Assembly: GCA_038749105.1 (NCBI GenBank)
Contig: JBCDIM010000004.1
Span: 1 to 64,000 of the forward strand
Direction: 5' to 3'
Source: JBCCOW01 sp038749105
Lineage (GTDB): Bacteria; Planctomycetota; Phycisphaerae; Phycisphaerales; Phycisphaeraceae
Length of the DNA: 64,000 nucleotides
This document shows, in pieces, positions 1 to 8,121 of the stretch (position 1 is its first letter; every line of letters starts with the position of its first letter). A program made the translations under genes and the position numbers. The notes under the pieces were generated by a model that searched no databases, had not been told where the DNA came from, and saw only the letters and a list, made by a program, of their open reading frames with translations.

Positions 1-15
1 CCCCCCCCCCCCCCC
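1..15. repeat. poly-C tract of 15 bases at the window edge
   Basis: The window opens with fifteen consecutive C residues. The tract lies just beyond the end of the flavin reductase gene, which stops at position 50. It may be a true homopolymer or an artefact of assembly or the window edge; the sequence alone does not decide. Confidence 0.6.
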
Positions 16-49
16 AATCAGAATGGGAGAAGTCGCGCGACGGCGGGGC

Positions 50-562
50 TCAATAGGCGAAGCCGTCGTCCCGGATGCTGACCAGCGGCTGACCGTCGCC
101 GCCGAACGCGGCGTGGATGCGTCCGACGAAGAGGTCGTGGTCACCCTCGACGTCCATATGGCAAGACAGCTCACACTCGAGCGCGGTGAGCCCGGTGCGG
201 AGCAGGGGGACGCCGCCAAGGACGGAGGGGGCGAGGTCGTAGCCGAGGAACGCGTCGTCGTCGGGGTCGGGGTCGTCACGGAACTTTCGGCGGAGCATCT
301 TGTCGTCCTCGGCGACCTGGCAGATGCCGAAGCACCGCGACTCGCTGATGAGCGGCATGATGGGCCGGCCCTTGGCGACCGCGACGGTGATCATCGGCGG
401 CTCGAAGCAGACCTGCTGGACCCACGCGACAAGCATGCCCATGCGTCGGTCTTCGTGGGCGGCGGTCAGAACATAAAGCCCGGCGGGGATGCGGCTGAGC
501 GCCCGGCCAATCGCCACCGTTTCGGGCGGGGTCTCTTCACGGTGCGCTGCCGGTTGACTCAT
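50..562 (-). CDS. flavin reductase-like FMN-binding protein
   Basis: This 170-residue protein resembles the flavin reductase-like domain family (split-barrel FMN-binding oxidoreductases such as the small component of two-component monooxygenases). Visible family features are an early segment with SRIPAGLYVLTA, then FEPPMITVAVAKG, then a conserved SRCFGICQVAE stretch, and a C-terminal GDHDLFVGRI segment typical of the barrel. I chose the ATG at 562 over an upstream in-frame start because the family-like sequence begins shortly after it and the upstream extension is proline/arginine-rich and uninformative. It is divergent from the HAD phosphatase at 619, with 56 bases between them. The physiological electron acceptor is not evident. 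Confidence 0.8.
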   Translation of the reverse strand: MSQPAAHREETPPETVAIGRALSRIPAGLYVLTAAHEDRRMGMLVAWVQQVCFEPPMITVAVAKGRPIMPLISESRCFGICQVAEDDKMLRRKFRDDPDPDDDAFLGYDLAPSVLGGVPLLRTGLTALECELSCHMDVEGDHDLFVGRIHAAFGGDGQPLVSIRDDGFAY

Positions 563-618
563 CGTGAGAGAGTTTAGGTGGTGCCACGGGGCCACGCAAA
601 AGCGGTTATTACTTAGCG

Positions 619-1290
619 ATGGCTTTTGATGCTGTGGTCTTCGATCTGGACGGGACGCTCCTGGACTCGCTGGGCGACATCGCCGCGGCCGCAAACCACA
701 CACTCGCGGCCATGGGGCTGCCGACGCACCCGCTGGCGAGCTACAAGCGGTTTGCGGGCCAGGGTCTCCCGAACCTGTTCCGGGCCGCGCTGCCCGCGGA
801 GCAGCTGCATCGCTTGGACGAGGCGATCGGCGTGTTTAAGCCGTACTACGCGGAGCATCAGCGGGACACGACCGGGCCGTTCGCGGGGATCGGGGCGGTG
901 TTGGACGAGTTGGTCGGCGCGGGGGTCTGGGTGGCGGTGCTGTCGAACAAGCCCGAGGCGGCGACGGCGGCGATGGTCGAACACTATTTCCCGGCGGTTC
1001 CGTGGGCGGCGGTGTGGGGGCACCGGGAGGGGTATCCGCCGAAGCCGGACCCCGCGTCGTGCCTGGCGGTGCTCGATGAGATCGGGGCGACGCCGACGAG
1101 GACCGCGTTCGTCGGGGACACCATGGCGGACATGCTCACCGCCCAGGCCACGGGCTGTTATGCGGTGGGGGTGTCCTGGGGGTTCCGGGCGGTCGAGGAG
1201 CTCGAAGCGCAGGGCGCGGCGGTGATCCTGCACAACACCACCGAGCTGGCCGGCGCGCTGTTGACCGGCCCCGACCGCCCAGGCGGCTGA
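619..1290 (+). CDS. gph: HAD-superfamily hydrolase, phosphoglycolate phosphatase-like
   Basis: This 223-residue protein has the full set of HAD motifs: the nucleophile motif DLDGTLLDS near the N-terminus (about residues 9-17), motif II in VLSNKP (near residue 112), a lysine in PPKPDP, and motif IV in FVGDTMADM. The alpha-helical cap between motifs I and II matches subfamily IA, in which phosphoglycolate phosphatase (2-phosphoglycolate to glycolate plus phosphate) is the nearest well-known member. The exact substrate cannot be read from sequence, so the gene symbol is tentative. It is divergent from the flavin reductase gene and 75 bases upstream of the TIM-barrel gene. Confidence 0.85.
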   Translation: MAFDAVVFDLDGTLLDSLGDIAAAANHTLAAMGLPTHPLASYKRFAGQGLPNLFRAALPAEQLHRLDEAIGVFKPYYAEHQRDTTGPFAGIGAVLDELVGAGVWVAVLSNKPEAATAAMVEHYFPAVPWAAVWGHREGYPPKPDPASCLAVLDEIGATPTRTAFVGDTMADMLTAQATGCYAVGVSWGFRAVEELEAQGAAVILHNTTELAGALLTGPDRPGG

Positions 1291-1365
1291 TCCCGCACCC
1301 CGGCCCGGGACTCGCTACCCTGCCGCCCCCCGCACCCCGCCCGCACCCTGATCCGGAGCTTGACC

Positions 1366-2268
1366 ATGGCCGACACGCCCCTGACCGCCCCCGCACCGAC
1401 CCGTGACGACACCAAGCAACCGCCCCGGCTCGAGGTCTTCCTGAACATGGGCACGCTCGGCGACCTGCCCGAGTGGACCCAGGCCCCGTCGATCAAGGAC
1501 CTCACCGATGCGGAGTTCTATGCCGCATTGAAAGAGGCGGGGTTCAGCGGAACGCAGGGCGGTGACGCCGAGTCGTTGCGGGACCAAGGCATGTCACTGG
1601 CCGGCGGAGGCCGCGTCAATCAGGTGGGTGAAGCCGACGAGATCTGCCGACGTGAGAAGGGCGACGGGGCGATCTGCGGGACGGTACACGTCGGATGGGG
1701 GAACGAAGACGACGACGTGATCGACGCGCTCGTTAAGGACGTGCTCGAGGCCAGCGCGCGGCACGACTTCCCGCTGTACATCGAGACGCACCGCGCGACC
1801 GTGACGCAGGACATGTGGCGGACCGTCCAGCTCATCGAACGCATCCCCGAAGTCCGGTTCAACGGCGACTTCTCGCACTGGTACACCGGGCTCGAGATGC
1901 CCTATGGCGACTTCGACGAGAAGCTCGCGTTCATCCAGCCCGTCTTCGAACGCACGTCCTTCATGCACGGCCGGATCGGCAACCCCCAGAACATCCAGGT
2001 CGCCCTGGGCGACACCGTCGAAGAGGCCCTCGAACAGCCCTTCGTCCAGCACTTCGGGCAGATGTGGTCCGCCATCTTCAAGCACTTCAAGCAGACGGCC
2101 CAGACCGGCGACTTCCTCGTGTTCGCCCCGGAGCTGCTGTCCTGGAACATCGGCTACGCCCGGCGGTTTGTCGATCCGACCACCGGCGAGCTCCGCGAAG
2201 AGTGCGACCGCTACGCCGACGCGTTGGTCATGGCCGATCTGGCCCGGAAGTGGTTCGCCGAGGCGTAA
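1366..2268 (+). CDS. TIM-barrel sugar phosphate isomerase/epimerase-like protein
   Basis: This 300-residue protein has features of the xylose isomerase-like TIM-barrel superfamily: GTVHVGWGN, PLYIETHRATVTQDMWR and RFNGDFSHWYTG resemble successive barrel strands ending in acidic or histidine ligands. I prefer the ATG at 1366 to an in-frame TTG six bases upstream, because a GGAG sequence at 1355-1358 is spaced eight bases from the ATG. Its 3' end overlaps by 41 bases the end of the convergent cysteine-cluster gene. The substrate is unknown; the family includes sugar, inositol and hydroxypyruvate isomerases. Confidence 0.7.
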   Translation: MADTPLTAPAPTRDDTKQPPRLEVFLNMGTLGDLPEWTQAPSIKDLTDAEFYAALKEAGFSGTQGGDAESLRDQGMSLAGGGRVNQVGEADEICRREKGDGAICGTVHVGWGNEDDDVIDALVKDVLEASARHDFPLYIETHRATVTQDMWRTVQLIERIPEVRFNGDFSHWYTGLEMPYGDFDEKLAFIQPVFERTSFMHGRIGNPQNIQVALGDTVEEALEQPFVQHFGQMWSAIFKHFKQTAQTGDFLVFAPELLSWNIGYARRFVDPTTGELREECDRYADALVMADLARKWFAEA

Positions 2269-2809
2269 GCGGGCTAGCCGTTGCGGTCTCGCGGAGTGAC
2301 CGCGCGAGGTCGAGGGCGGCCCGCCACTCGAGGTAGCGATAGGGCAGCGCGTGGGCGTCGTGGAGCGTGCGGAGCCGTTGCTGGAACGATTCGTAGAGGT
2401 CCTGCTGCCAGTCTTCGGTGCCGCGTTGACAGAAGAAGATGCGGCAGCCGAGCGGGCGGATGGTGTGGGTGGTGCAGGCCTTGTTGACCTGGTACGGGCA
2501 GGCCGGCTGCTGCGACGCGAAGAACTGCGGGAGTTCGGTGGGCGACAGCGGTTTGGTTTGGGGGGGTGGTGGGGCGTGGTGCGTGAACCAGCAGGCTTCG
2601 AGGGCGGTGACGTAGAGCAGGTGGCCGAAGTCGACGAAGTTGCAGCACTTGCCGGACTGCCAGCAGGTCGGGCCGCGCTCGGCGATCGCGGCGTCGGTGT
2701 CGGCGTAGAGGGATTGTAGCGCAGCGTCGATCGCCGGGTCAGCGGCGGCATTATGGAGTGCGGCCCATTCTGAGGTTTCGTCGGTCGGAATTTGTCCACA
2801 GATGGGCAT
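2228..2809 (-). CDS. YkgJ-family cysteine-cluster protein
   Basis: This 193-residue protein carries the cysteine pattern of the YkgJ/UPF0153 family: CWQSGKCCNF, then a distant CPYQVNKACTTHTIRPLGCRIFFC block. These cysteines are thought to bind zinc or an iron-sulfur cluster; the family has no firmly established reaction. The only plausible starts before the first cysteine motif are the ATG at 2809 and a TTG at 2815, and both lie inside an inverted-repeat element (2789-2918), so the repeat appears to supply the translation start. A second YkgJ-type gene begins on the other side of that element. The 3' end overlaps the convergent TIM-barrel gene. Confidence 0.75.
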   Translation of the reverse strand: MPICGQIPTDETSEWAALHNAAADPAIDAALQSLYADTDAAIAERGPTCWQSGKCCNFVDFGHLLYVTALEACWFTHHAPPPPQTKPLSPTELPQFFASQQPACPYQVNKACTTHTIRPLGCRIFFCQRGTEDWQQDLYESFQQRLRTLHDAHALPYRYLEWRAALDLARSLRETATASPLTPRRTTSGPDRP

Positions 2810-2918
2810 AATCAAGACAGGATAAAAGCGTGGTGGGGTGAAGACGCAGGGCTCCGCGAAACGGCAGGCGTCCGGTTTTTTAATCCTGTTCCATCGTGTC
2901 TATCTGTGGACAGAATTC
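2789..2918. repeat. long imperfect inverted repeat, copy 1
   Basis: The left arm (about 2789-2827) and right arm (about 2876-2918) are imperfect reverse complements of about 40 bases, both containing the core CATCTGTGGACA or its variant and ATCCTGT, around a loop of about 50 bases. The left arm includes the start codon of the gene at 2228-2809 and the right arm abuts the stop codon of the gene at 2917-3402. A shorter relative with the same core lies at 58258-58338. Confidence 0.8.
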
Positions 2919-3402
2919 AGAGTCCCGAGGACTGCCCGGCGAGGATGCGGACCTGTTCGACGGGGTAGAGCTTGCCGACCCCGCCGCTCCCGTTGAGCAT
3001 GCCGGCACAGGACTCGGCGGCGGCGTCCCAGTCCTCCTTGGAGGCGAGGTTGCTGGGCCAGAACGGCCAGGTGCGGCACTGCTTGGGCCGGGCTTCGTAC
3101 AGGCTGCACAGGCCTCGGCCTCGGTCATCTCGGCGGAGGAACACACAGTCGTGATCGCCGTTGGGCTGGATGTTCTCCGAGAGCGACCACCGGCCCCAGA
3201 CGCGCTTGGCGTACTTCTTGCGGAAGGTGATCTCGTCGAGCCCGAGCTTCTGGGCCATCGCACGGCCCTCTTCGGGGGTGAACCAGACGTAGCCGGGCGG
3301 CCCGGTGCAGCAGTTGCCGCACTGGGCGCAGGAGAACCGCAGGCCGTCGGCGTACCAGGGCTGCTGCGAGGGGGCGGGGGTATCGACACTACCGGGCTGC
3401 AT
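2917..3402 (-). CDS. YkgJ-family cysteine-cluster protein
   Basis: This 161-residue protein has the YkgJ-type pattern: FSCAQCGNCCTGPPGYV near residues 25-40, then HDCVFL, GLCSLYEARPKQCRTWPFWP and a final SCAGM cysteine. The family probably binds a metal or Fe-S cluster; its reaction is not established. The ATG at 3402 precedes a short disordered N-terminus, and the conserved block follows directly; longer in-frame extensions are low-complexity. It is transcribed in the same direction as the other YkgJ gene at 2228-2809, but the two proteins differ outside the cysteine motifs, so they are not a recent duplication. Confidence 0.8.
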   Translation of the reverse strand: MQPGSVDTPAPSQQPWYADGLRFSCAQCGNCCTGPPGYVWFTPEEGRAMAQKLGLDEITFRKKYAKRVWGRWSLSENIQPNGDHDCVFLRRDDRGRGLCSLYEARPKQCRTWPFWPSNLASKEDWDAAAESCAGMLNGSGGVGKLYPVEQVRILAGQSSGL

Positions 3403-3474
3403 GGCGTGATTGTAGGACGACGCCGCAGTTTTTCGGTGGGCTTCGGCGGGAGGGTCACATGACGGAGCATCAGC

Positions 3475-3505
3475 GGGTCGGCTGGGGCGGCACGCCCCGG
3501 CTCGC
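3475..3505 (-). repeat. short palindromic repeat, family A copy 1
   Basis: The sequence reads, on the minus strand, GCGAGCCGGGGCGTG followed by CCGCCCCAGCCGACCC, and can fold as a hairpin. It matches the copy at 30051-30081 with two differences over 31 bases and pairs in opposite orientation with a third copy at 3524-3548. It lies between the YkgJ gene and the histone deacetylase-like gene. Confidence 0.8.
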
Positions 3506-3523
3506 TGCGGGCAAGTGGCTCGG

Positions 3524-3548
3524 GCGAGCCGGGCCGTGTCGGCCCGGC
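3524..3548 (+). repeat. short palindromic repeat, family A copy 2
   Basis: This copy reads GCGAGCCGGGCCGTGTCGGC then CCGGC, with a G/C-swapped stem relative to the copies at 3475 and 30051, so pairing is preserved by a compensating change. It faces copy 1 head to head, 18 bases away. Confidence 0.75.
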
Positions 3549-3568
3549 GGAATGACGGAGGGCGACGA

Positions 3569-4504
3569 TCAGGCGGCGGCGAGGAGCACACGCACATGCG
3601 CCTCGACGCAGTCGGCGAGAGCGCCCAAGTCGTAGCCGCCCTCGAGTACGGAAAGCGTGGGGAGGTTGAGGGTGAGCAGGTGTTGAGTCGTCTGGGCGAA
3701 GCAGTCGGTGGAGAGGCTGAGGTGGCCGAGCGGGTCGTTGGCGTGGGCGTCGAAGCCGGCGGAAAGGATGAGGAGCTCGGGGGCGTAGCGCTCGAGGGCG
3801 GGGATGGCTTGATCGGTCAGGGCGTGGAGGAAGTGGTCGTCGGTAGTGCCGGCGGGGAGCGGGAGGTTGAGGGTGGTGGCGAGGCCGGGTCCGATGCCGG
3901 TCTCGTGGGGGAAGCCGGTTCCGGGGTATTGGGTGCGGGGGTCTTCGTGGAGGGAGAGGTAGAGGACGTCGGGGCGGGACTCGAAGAGGTGTTGGGTGCC
4001 GTTGCCGTGGTGGACGTCGAAGTCGAGGACGGCGACGCGTTGCAGGCCGTGCTCGGTGAGGGCGTGTTCGGCGGCGAGTGCGGCGTGGTTGTAGATGCAG
4101 AAGCCCATGGCGCGGTCGGCCTCGGCGTGGTGGCCGGGGGGGCGGGCGGCGAGGAAGGCGTGCGTGCAGTCGCCGTGGATCAGGCGATCGATCGCGGTGA
4201 GGGCGGCGCCGGTGGCGAGGCGAGCGACGGCCTCAGAGTTCGGGCCGATGGGGACGTCGGGGCAGTCGAGCTGCGGTTGGCCTGTGTCGCAGGCGTGTTC
4301 CGCACGGGCGACGTAGTCGGGGGTGTGGAAGCGGGTGAGCTGTTCGGTGGTGGCGGGCTCGAAGCTCGGGCGTTGGCAGCGTGCGGTGAGGCCTTGTTCG
4401 TTGAGCCGATTGAGGATGGCGGTGAGGCGGGCGGGGCGCTCGGGGAAGCCTGGGGGCGCTTCGTGGGTGAGGAAGTCGGGGTGGGTGAAGAGGTCGACGG
4501 GCAT
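3569..4504 (-). CDS. histone deacetylase superfamily protein
   Basis: This 311-residue zinc-dependent deacetylase-fold protein shows RPPGHHA at 121-127 (the catalytic histidine pair), DFDVHHGNGT at 161-170 (zinc ligands Asp and His), a later SAGFDAHANDPL with the third zinc-binding Asp, and LEGGYD with the catalytic tyrosine. All catalytic residues are intact. Bacterial members act on acetylated small molecules, polyamines or acetyl-lysine; the substrate is not evident here. The start ATG at 4504 follows a heptamer repeat array at 4512-4546 that lies between this gene and the metallophosphoesterase upstream of it. Confidence 0.9.
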   Translation of the reverse strand: MPVDLFTHPDFLTHEAPPGFPERPARLTAILNRLNEQGLTARCQRPSFEPATTEQLTRFHTPDYVARAEHACDTGQPQLDCPDVPIGPNSEAVARLATGAALTAIDRLIHGDCTHAFLAARPPGHHAEADRAMGFCIYNHAALAAEHALTEHGLQRVAVLDFDVHHGNGTQHLFESRPDVLYLSLHEDPRTQYPGTGFPHETGIGPGLATTLNLPLPAGTTDDHFLHALTDQAIPALERYAPELLILSAGFDAHANDPLGHLSLSTDCFAQTTQHLLTLNLPTLSVLEGGYDLGALADCVEAHVRVLLAAA

Positions 4505-4511
4505 CGCGCTG

Positions 4512-4546
4512 AGCTTTGAGCGGCTAGAGCCTAGAGCTTAGGAGGC
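4512..4546. repeat. heptamer tandem array 1
   Basis: Five degenerate 7-base units run AGCTTTG, AGCGGCT, AGAGCCT, AGAGCTT, AGGAGGC. The array fills most of the gap between the histone deacetylase-like gene start (4504) and the metallophosphoesterase stop (4563). Confidence 0.65.
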
Positions 4547-4562
4547 GATGGACGACCGGGCG

Positions 4563-5447
4563 TTAAGCGGCGATGGGGAGCGGGTTGGATTCGGCGAGCT
4601 CGGGGAGGGGCCAGGTGCGGCGCGGGGGCAGGAGCTGGTGGCCGGCGGGGTCGAACTTGATCCGGTGGAGGGTGAGCTGCTGGTCGGCGAGGCGGACGGC
4701 GTGCGGAACGCGGGGGTAGTGGAAGGAGCCGGTGTTGATGATGTAGCGCTGCTGGGCGCGATCGAGCCAGACGCCGGCCCGGTGGATGTGGCCGAAGAGG
4801 AAGAAGCGGGACTCGGGGGCGTAGCGCCGAGCAAAAGCCTTGGCGGCGTGGGGGAGCGTGTGCCAGTACCAGGCGACGGCGGCGGCCTTGCGGGCCTTGC
4901 GGAGCTTCTGCTGGAGGCGGGACGCTTTGGGCTTGGGCTTGCCGGAGCTGTCGGCGATCTCCTGCCACTTCATGGCGGCGGTGTGGGCGACGACGGCGGC
5001 GCGTTCATCGAAGTCTTGGCCGGCGTCGTGTCCCGGTGACGGGGTGACGCTGGTGTTCTGGAGGGCGGCGTAGGCGTCGGCGTGGAGGGCTTTGAGGCGG
5101 GCGGCGTGTTCGGACCAGGGGGAGATGGTGTCGTGCAGCATGTCGCCGTGGGTGATGAACACGCGGCGGTCGGCGAGGCGGAGGAACCGGCGGTCGGTGA
5201 TCAGCGGGTCGTGGTTGCCGGCGAGGTAGGTGAGCTTGACCCCGTCGGCCTCGGTGAGGTCTTGGAGGCGGAGCAGGTGGCGGGCGGCCTGTGCACGGCA
5301 GCCCGGGTCGGCGAGCTCCGCCGCGTCACCGTTGATGATCAGCTCGTCGGTCTCACGCCACAGGGGACGCAGAGCATCGGCGGACACCGCGCCCTGTTGC
5401 TCACGGCCGAGGTGGAGATCGGAAAGGATGAGGGTGCGGGGCAGCAC
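4563..5447 (-). CDS. calcineurin-like metallophosphoesterase
   Basis: This 294-residue protein has the complete metallophosphoesterase signature: SDLHLG near residues 9-14, INGDAAE near 39-45, LAGNHD near 75-80, ITHGD near 98-102 and FGHIHRAG near 221-228, supplying the dinuclear metal ligands. UDP-2,3-diacylglucosamine pyrophosphatase-like enzymes and other cytosolic phosphoesterases share this arrangement, and the length is compatible with the former. A lysine/alanine-rich helical insertion (about residues 160-205) lies between the motifs. It is followed by the deacetylase gene on the same strand after 58 bases; no functional link is evident. Confidence 0.85.
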   Translation of the reverse strand: MLPRTLILSDLHLGREQQGAVSADALRPLWRETDELIINGDAAELADPGCRAQAARHLLRLQDLTEADGVKLTYLAGNHDPLITDRRFLRLADRRVFITHGDMLHDTISPWSEHAARLKALHADAYAALQNTSVTPSPGHDAGQDFDERAAVVAHTAAMKWQEIADSSGKPKPKASRLQQKLRKARKAAAVAWYWHTLPHAAKAFARRYAPESRFFLFGHIHRAGVWLDRAQQRYIINTGSFHYPRVPHAVRLADQQLTLHRIKFDPAGHQLLPPRRTWPLPELAESNPLPIAA

Positions 5448-5625
5448 GGCGGGATCGGTGTAGGAGGATCGGGGTCGTCGGGGAGACTCCCTTGATGCTT
5501 GATCGGGCGTGTTGGCACGCGGGTGAATCGCCAGGGGCGGACTGATTTGCGGCGGAGGGTCTGATAAGCGTCTGGCGTGCAGGCGAGCACGGTGGGTGGG
5601 TCTGAACCGGTTGTAGGGTGTGCGG

Positions 5626-6843
5626 ATGGGGTCTCAAAGGACCAGCACGGCGATCGACGGGGGTGCGGGCTTGGGCGTTCGGGCTACCGGTCAGATAAAC
5701 ACAGTGGTGTTCCGACGCAGCGACGACATTCGGCGTGTCCGGGGGTGGGCGCGTTGGCTGCGCGGGCTTTGGGTTGTCGGTTCGGTTGGGGTTGTGGTGT
5801 GGGCGTCCTGGGGATGGGAGGGGCTGGATACGGGGATCCGAGCCGTGATGGATAATAGGTGGGCCGGTGTGGGCTGGGGGGTGGCTGGCGAATCACGGAC
5901 CGGCATGGGGCTGACCGGGCCGGCGGCGGACGCGTTGGCGAACGGGCTGCTGTATGTGCCGATCGGCGTGGCGGGGGCGATGACCGGGGCGTGGTTAGCG
6001 GGCCGAATCCTGAGGCGATCACGGTTGGTGTGGATCGCGGCATTGATCGCAGGGGTGGCAATGGGCGCGGCGTTGTCAACGGTGATGGAGATGGGTCAGG
6101 TGGCGATGGCGGAGCGGTGGGGGCGGGTCGCGTCGTGGTGGGACGTGGTGCTGAACACCGCCGGTGCGGGGCTGGGGGCTGGGCTATGGCTGGCGGGGAC
6201 GTGGTGGCTACGCCGGTGGGTGTATGCAGGCCGGGGCGGCTGGTCGCGGGGGATGGGCCTGGGGCTGCGGTTGGCGTTGCGGTTAGGCGTGTGGCGGGGG
6301 TGGCTTGCAGGGTGTGTCGGGCGGTGGTGGTTTCGGCTAGCGGCACTGGTAGCGGCCGGTTGGATCAGTGCGGGCTACGGGCTTGCGGTTGGACCGATGC
6401 CGGGCGCGGAGGGCGGCGCGATGGGGCCGGCACGGGTACTGACCTACGACGAGGCGGGGTGGGTCGCTGCACGAGCGGTACTGGCGTATGGCCTGATGCT
6501 GGCGTTGTTGGCGGGCGTCTGGTTTCCTCAGCGTCGTCGGGAAAAGGCTGCCGCGGAGCCGACGCGGCTTGGCGGAGATGAACGGCGGCGATCCGCTCCG
6601 CTGAAGCGGGCTGGCGTCGTGGCGGGCTGGTTGCTCAGCGGGATCGCGGCCGCGGTTTGGGTGTGCGTGGTCGCGGGGCGGGTCGAGGCGTGGCGCGGCG
6701 AGGTCTGGGCGGCGTTGGGCGCTGGGGTGGTGGTGTGGTTCGCCGCATGGGCACGCCCGCGGCTAAGCGTGCTGCTGGATCGGCGTCGGCGTGCACGGCC
6801 GGTAGCGGTGGAACGACGCGGGCAGCGCACCGCGTCGGCGTGA
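5626..6843 (+). CDS. VanZ-like multi-pass membrane protein
   Basis: This 405-residue protein has about seven hydrophobic segments. The central part (about residues 100-200) carries a VanZ-type pattern: LANGLLYVPIGVAGA, then MEMGQVAM with an acidic residue in a membrane helix, and WWDVVLNTAGAGLGAGL with the D..N..GA signature. VanZ-family proteins are integral membrane proteins, some involved in glycopeptide resistance, most without a known role. The ATG at 5626 is preferred to a GTG six bases earlier. Coding-strand composition is extremely G-rich. It stands alone between genes on the opposite strand. Confidence 0.7.
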   Translation: MGSQRTSTAIDGGAGLGVRATGQINTVVFRRSDDIRRVRGWARWLRGLWVVGSVGVVVWASWGWEGLDTGIRAVMDNRWAGVGWGVAGESRTGMGLTGPAADALANGLLYVPIGVAGAMTGAWLAGRILRRSRLVWIAALIAGVAMGAALSTVMEMGQVAMAERWGRVASWWDVVLNTAGAGLGAGLWLAGTWWLRRWVYAGRGGWSRGMGLGLRLALRLGVWRGWLAGCVGRWWFRLAALVAAGWISAGYGLAVGPMPGAEGGAMGPARVLTYDEAGWVAARAVLAYGLMLALLAGVWFPQRRREKAAAEPTRLGGDERRRSAPLKRAGVVAGWLLSGIAAAVWVCVVAGRVEAWRGEVWAALGAGVVVWFAAWARPRLSVLLDRRRRARPVAVERRGQRTASA

Positions 6844-6880
6844 GGTCGACGATCGGCCACGACGGCGTGAGCCAGAAACG

Positions 6881-7945
6881 TCAGCCGGCGTCGGCTTTGT
6901 CCGGGACAACGATCTTGAGCTCGTTGGGCAGGCCGGCGGGCTCGGGCTGACCAGGCTTGGCTTGCTCGATCTTGGCGGGATCGTCGCCGAGGCGGATGAC
7001 GAGGTCAACGCCGTCGGACTGCGGGCGCTCGGGTAGGGCGAGGTTGCGGACGCGGAACGGGATGCTGATGGTCTTGACCTCGGGGTAGAACCAGAGGACG
7101 ACCCGGCCTTTGGCGTCGAGGTCGATGTTGTAGCTGCGGTTGATGCCGCCGTTGTTGCTGGAGCTGGACCAGCCGCTGACATTGATGGAGGTGCGGTCGG
7201 CGGTGAAGAACTCGGGGTAGGCGAAGCGCTTAAAGGAGCCGGGGTCGAAGTCGACGCGGACGCGTTGGCCGACGCGCGAGACGCGGATGCGGCTGTCGGG
7301 GAGCTGCTCGATGCCGACCCAGATGCCGTCGAAGTCGCCGAAGGCGTCGAAGACGGCGGGCTGGGGTTGGCCGTCGGCGTAGCGGAGGTCGAAGACGCCC
7401 TCGACGATGGCAAGCGAGCTGGCGTCTGCGGGCGGGAGAGGAAAGTTGTTGGTGTAGAGGTTGAAGCTGCCGCCGGCTTGGCCCTGCTGGTTGCGCCCGA
7501 ACTGGTTGGACTGGCGGTGGCGGTTGTCTTGATGGACGGTGATCTCTGCGCCGGTGTCGGCGACGACACGGGTGAGACGGAAGCCGTCGTAGGCGATGGG
7601 CTGGACGGTCTCGTCGTATTTGACGGAGAAGTTGACGGAGCCGTTGGAGGACTGGTGGCGGGGTTGGCCGTGTTCGTCGTAGCTGATGTTGCTGGAGAAC
7701 GAGAGGTTATTGGGGGTGATGCGGAGGGCCTGGGCGAACTTGGCGAGGGTGTCGGGGTCGGGGTGGGGGTGGGGCTGCGGGGCGGCGGGGTTGTCGGCAG
7801 CGGGGTTTTGGGGTGCCGGGATGGGGATGTCGCTGCGGATCTCCACGGTGGTTGGGTTATCGGCGGCGTCGGGCTGGGCGTGAGCAAGGGGGCTGACAGC
7901 GAGCACGAAGAGGCAGACGAACGGGAGTGGTCGGGGGCTTGCCAT
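6881..7945 (-). CDS. secreted protein of unknown function
   Basis: This 354-residue protein begins with a signal peptide (hydrophobic core LPFVCLFVLAVSPL, cleavage after AHAQ). A proline/alanine-rich linker (about residues 30-70) precedes a beta-rich domain. The start ATG at 7945 has a GGAG eight bases upstream. The recurring segments FDLRYADGQPQ, GIWVGIEQLPDSRIRVS and RVRVDFDPGSFKRF suggest a periplasmic or surface beta-sandwich. I do not recognise the family. Confidence 0.65.
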   Translation of the reverse strand: MASPRPLPFVCLFVLAVSPLAHAQPDAADNPTTVEIRSDIPIPAPQNPAADNPAAPQPHPHPDPDTLAKFAQALRITPNNLSFSSNISYDEHGQPRHQSSNGSVNFSVKYDETVQPIAYDGFRLTRVVADTGAEITVHQDNRHRQSNQFGRNQQGQAGGSFNLYTNNFPLPPADASSLAIVEGVFDLRYADGQPQPAVFDAFGDFDGIWVGIEQLPDSRIRVSRVGQRVRVDFDPGSFKRFAYPEFFTADRTSINVSGWSSSSNNGGINRSYNIDLDAKGRVVLWFYPEVKTISIPFRVRNLALPERPQSDGVDLVIRLGDDPAKIEQAKPGQPEPAGLPNELKIVVPDKADAG

Positions 7946-8121
7946 GGGTGTGGCTCCGGAGGAGGGGCTTGTGGTGGCGCGCATGCAGTGCAGACAGATA
8001 CGGACGCATGAAGCGTAACACGGGTTCCCCCGGATTTGATTGTCGTGGGTCACGGCGGGGCGTTGTTTGACCGCCGGTGAGGGAAGACGCGATACGGGTG
8101 GGGTGCGCCTGGGGTGCGGGC

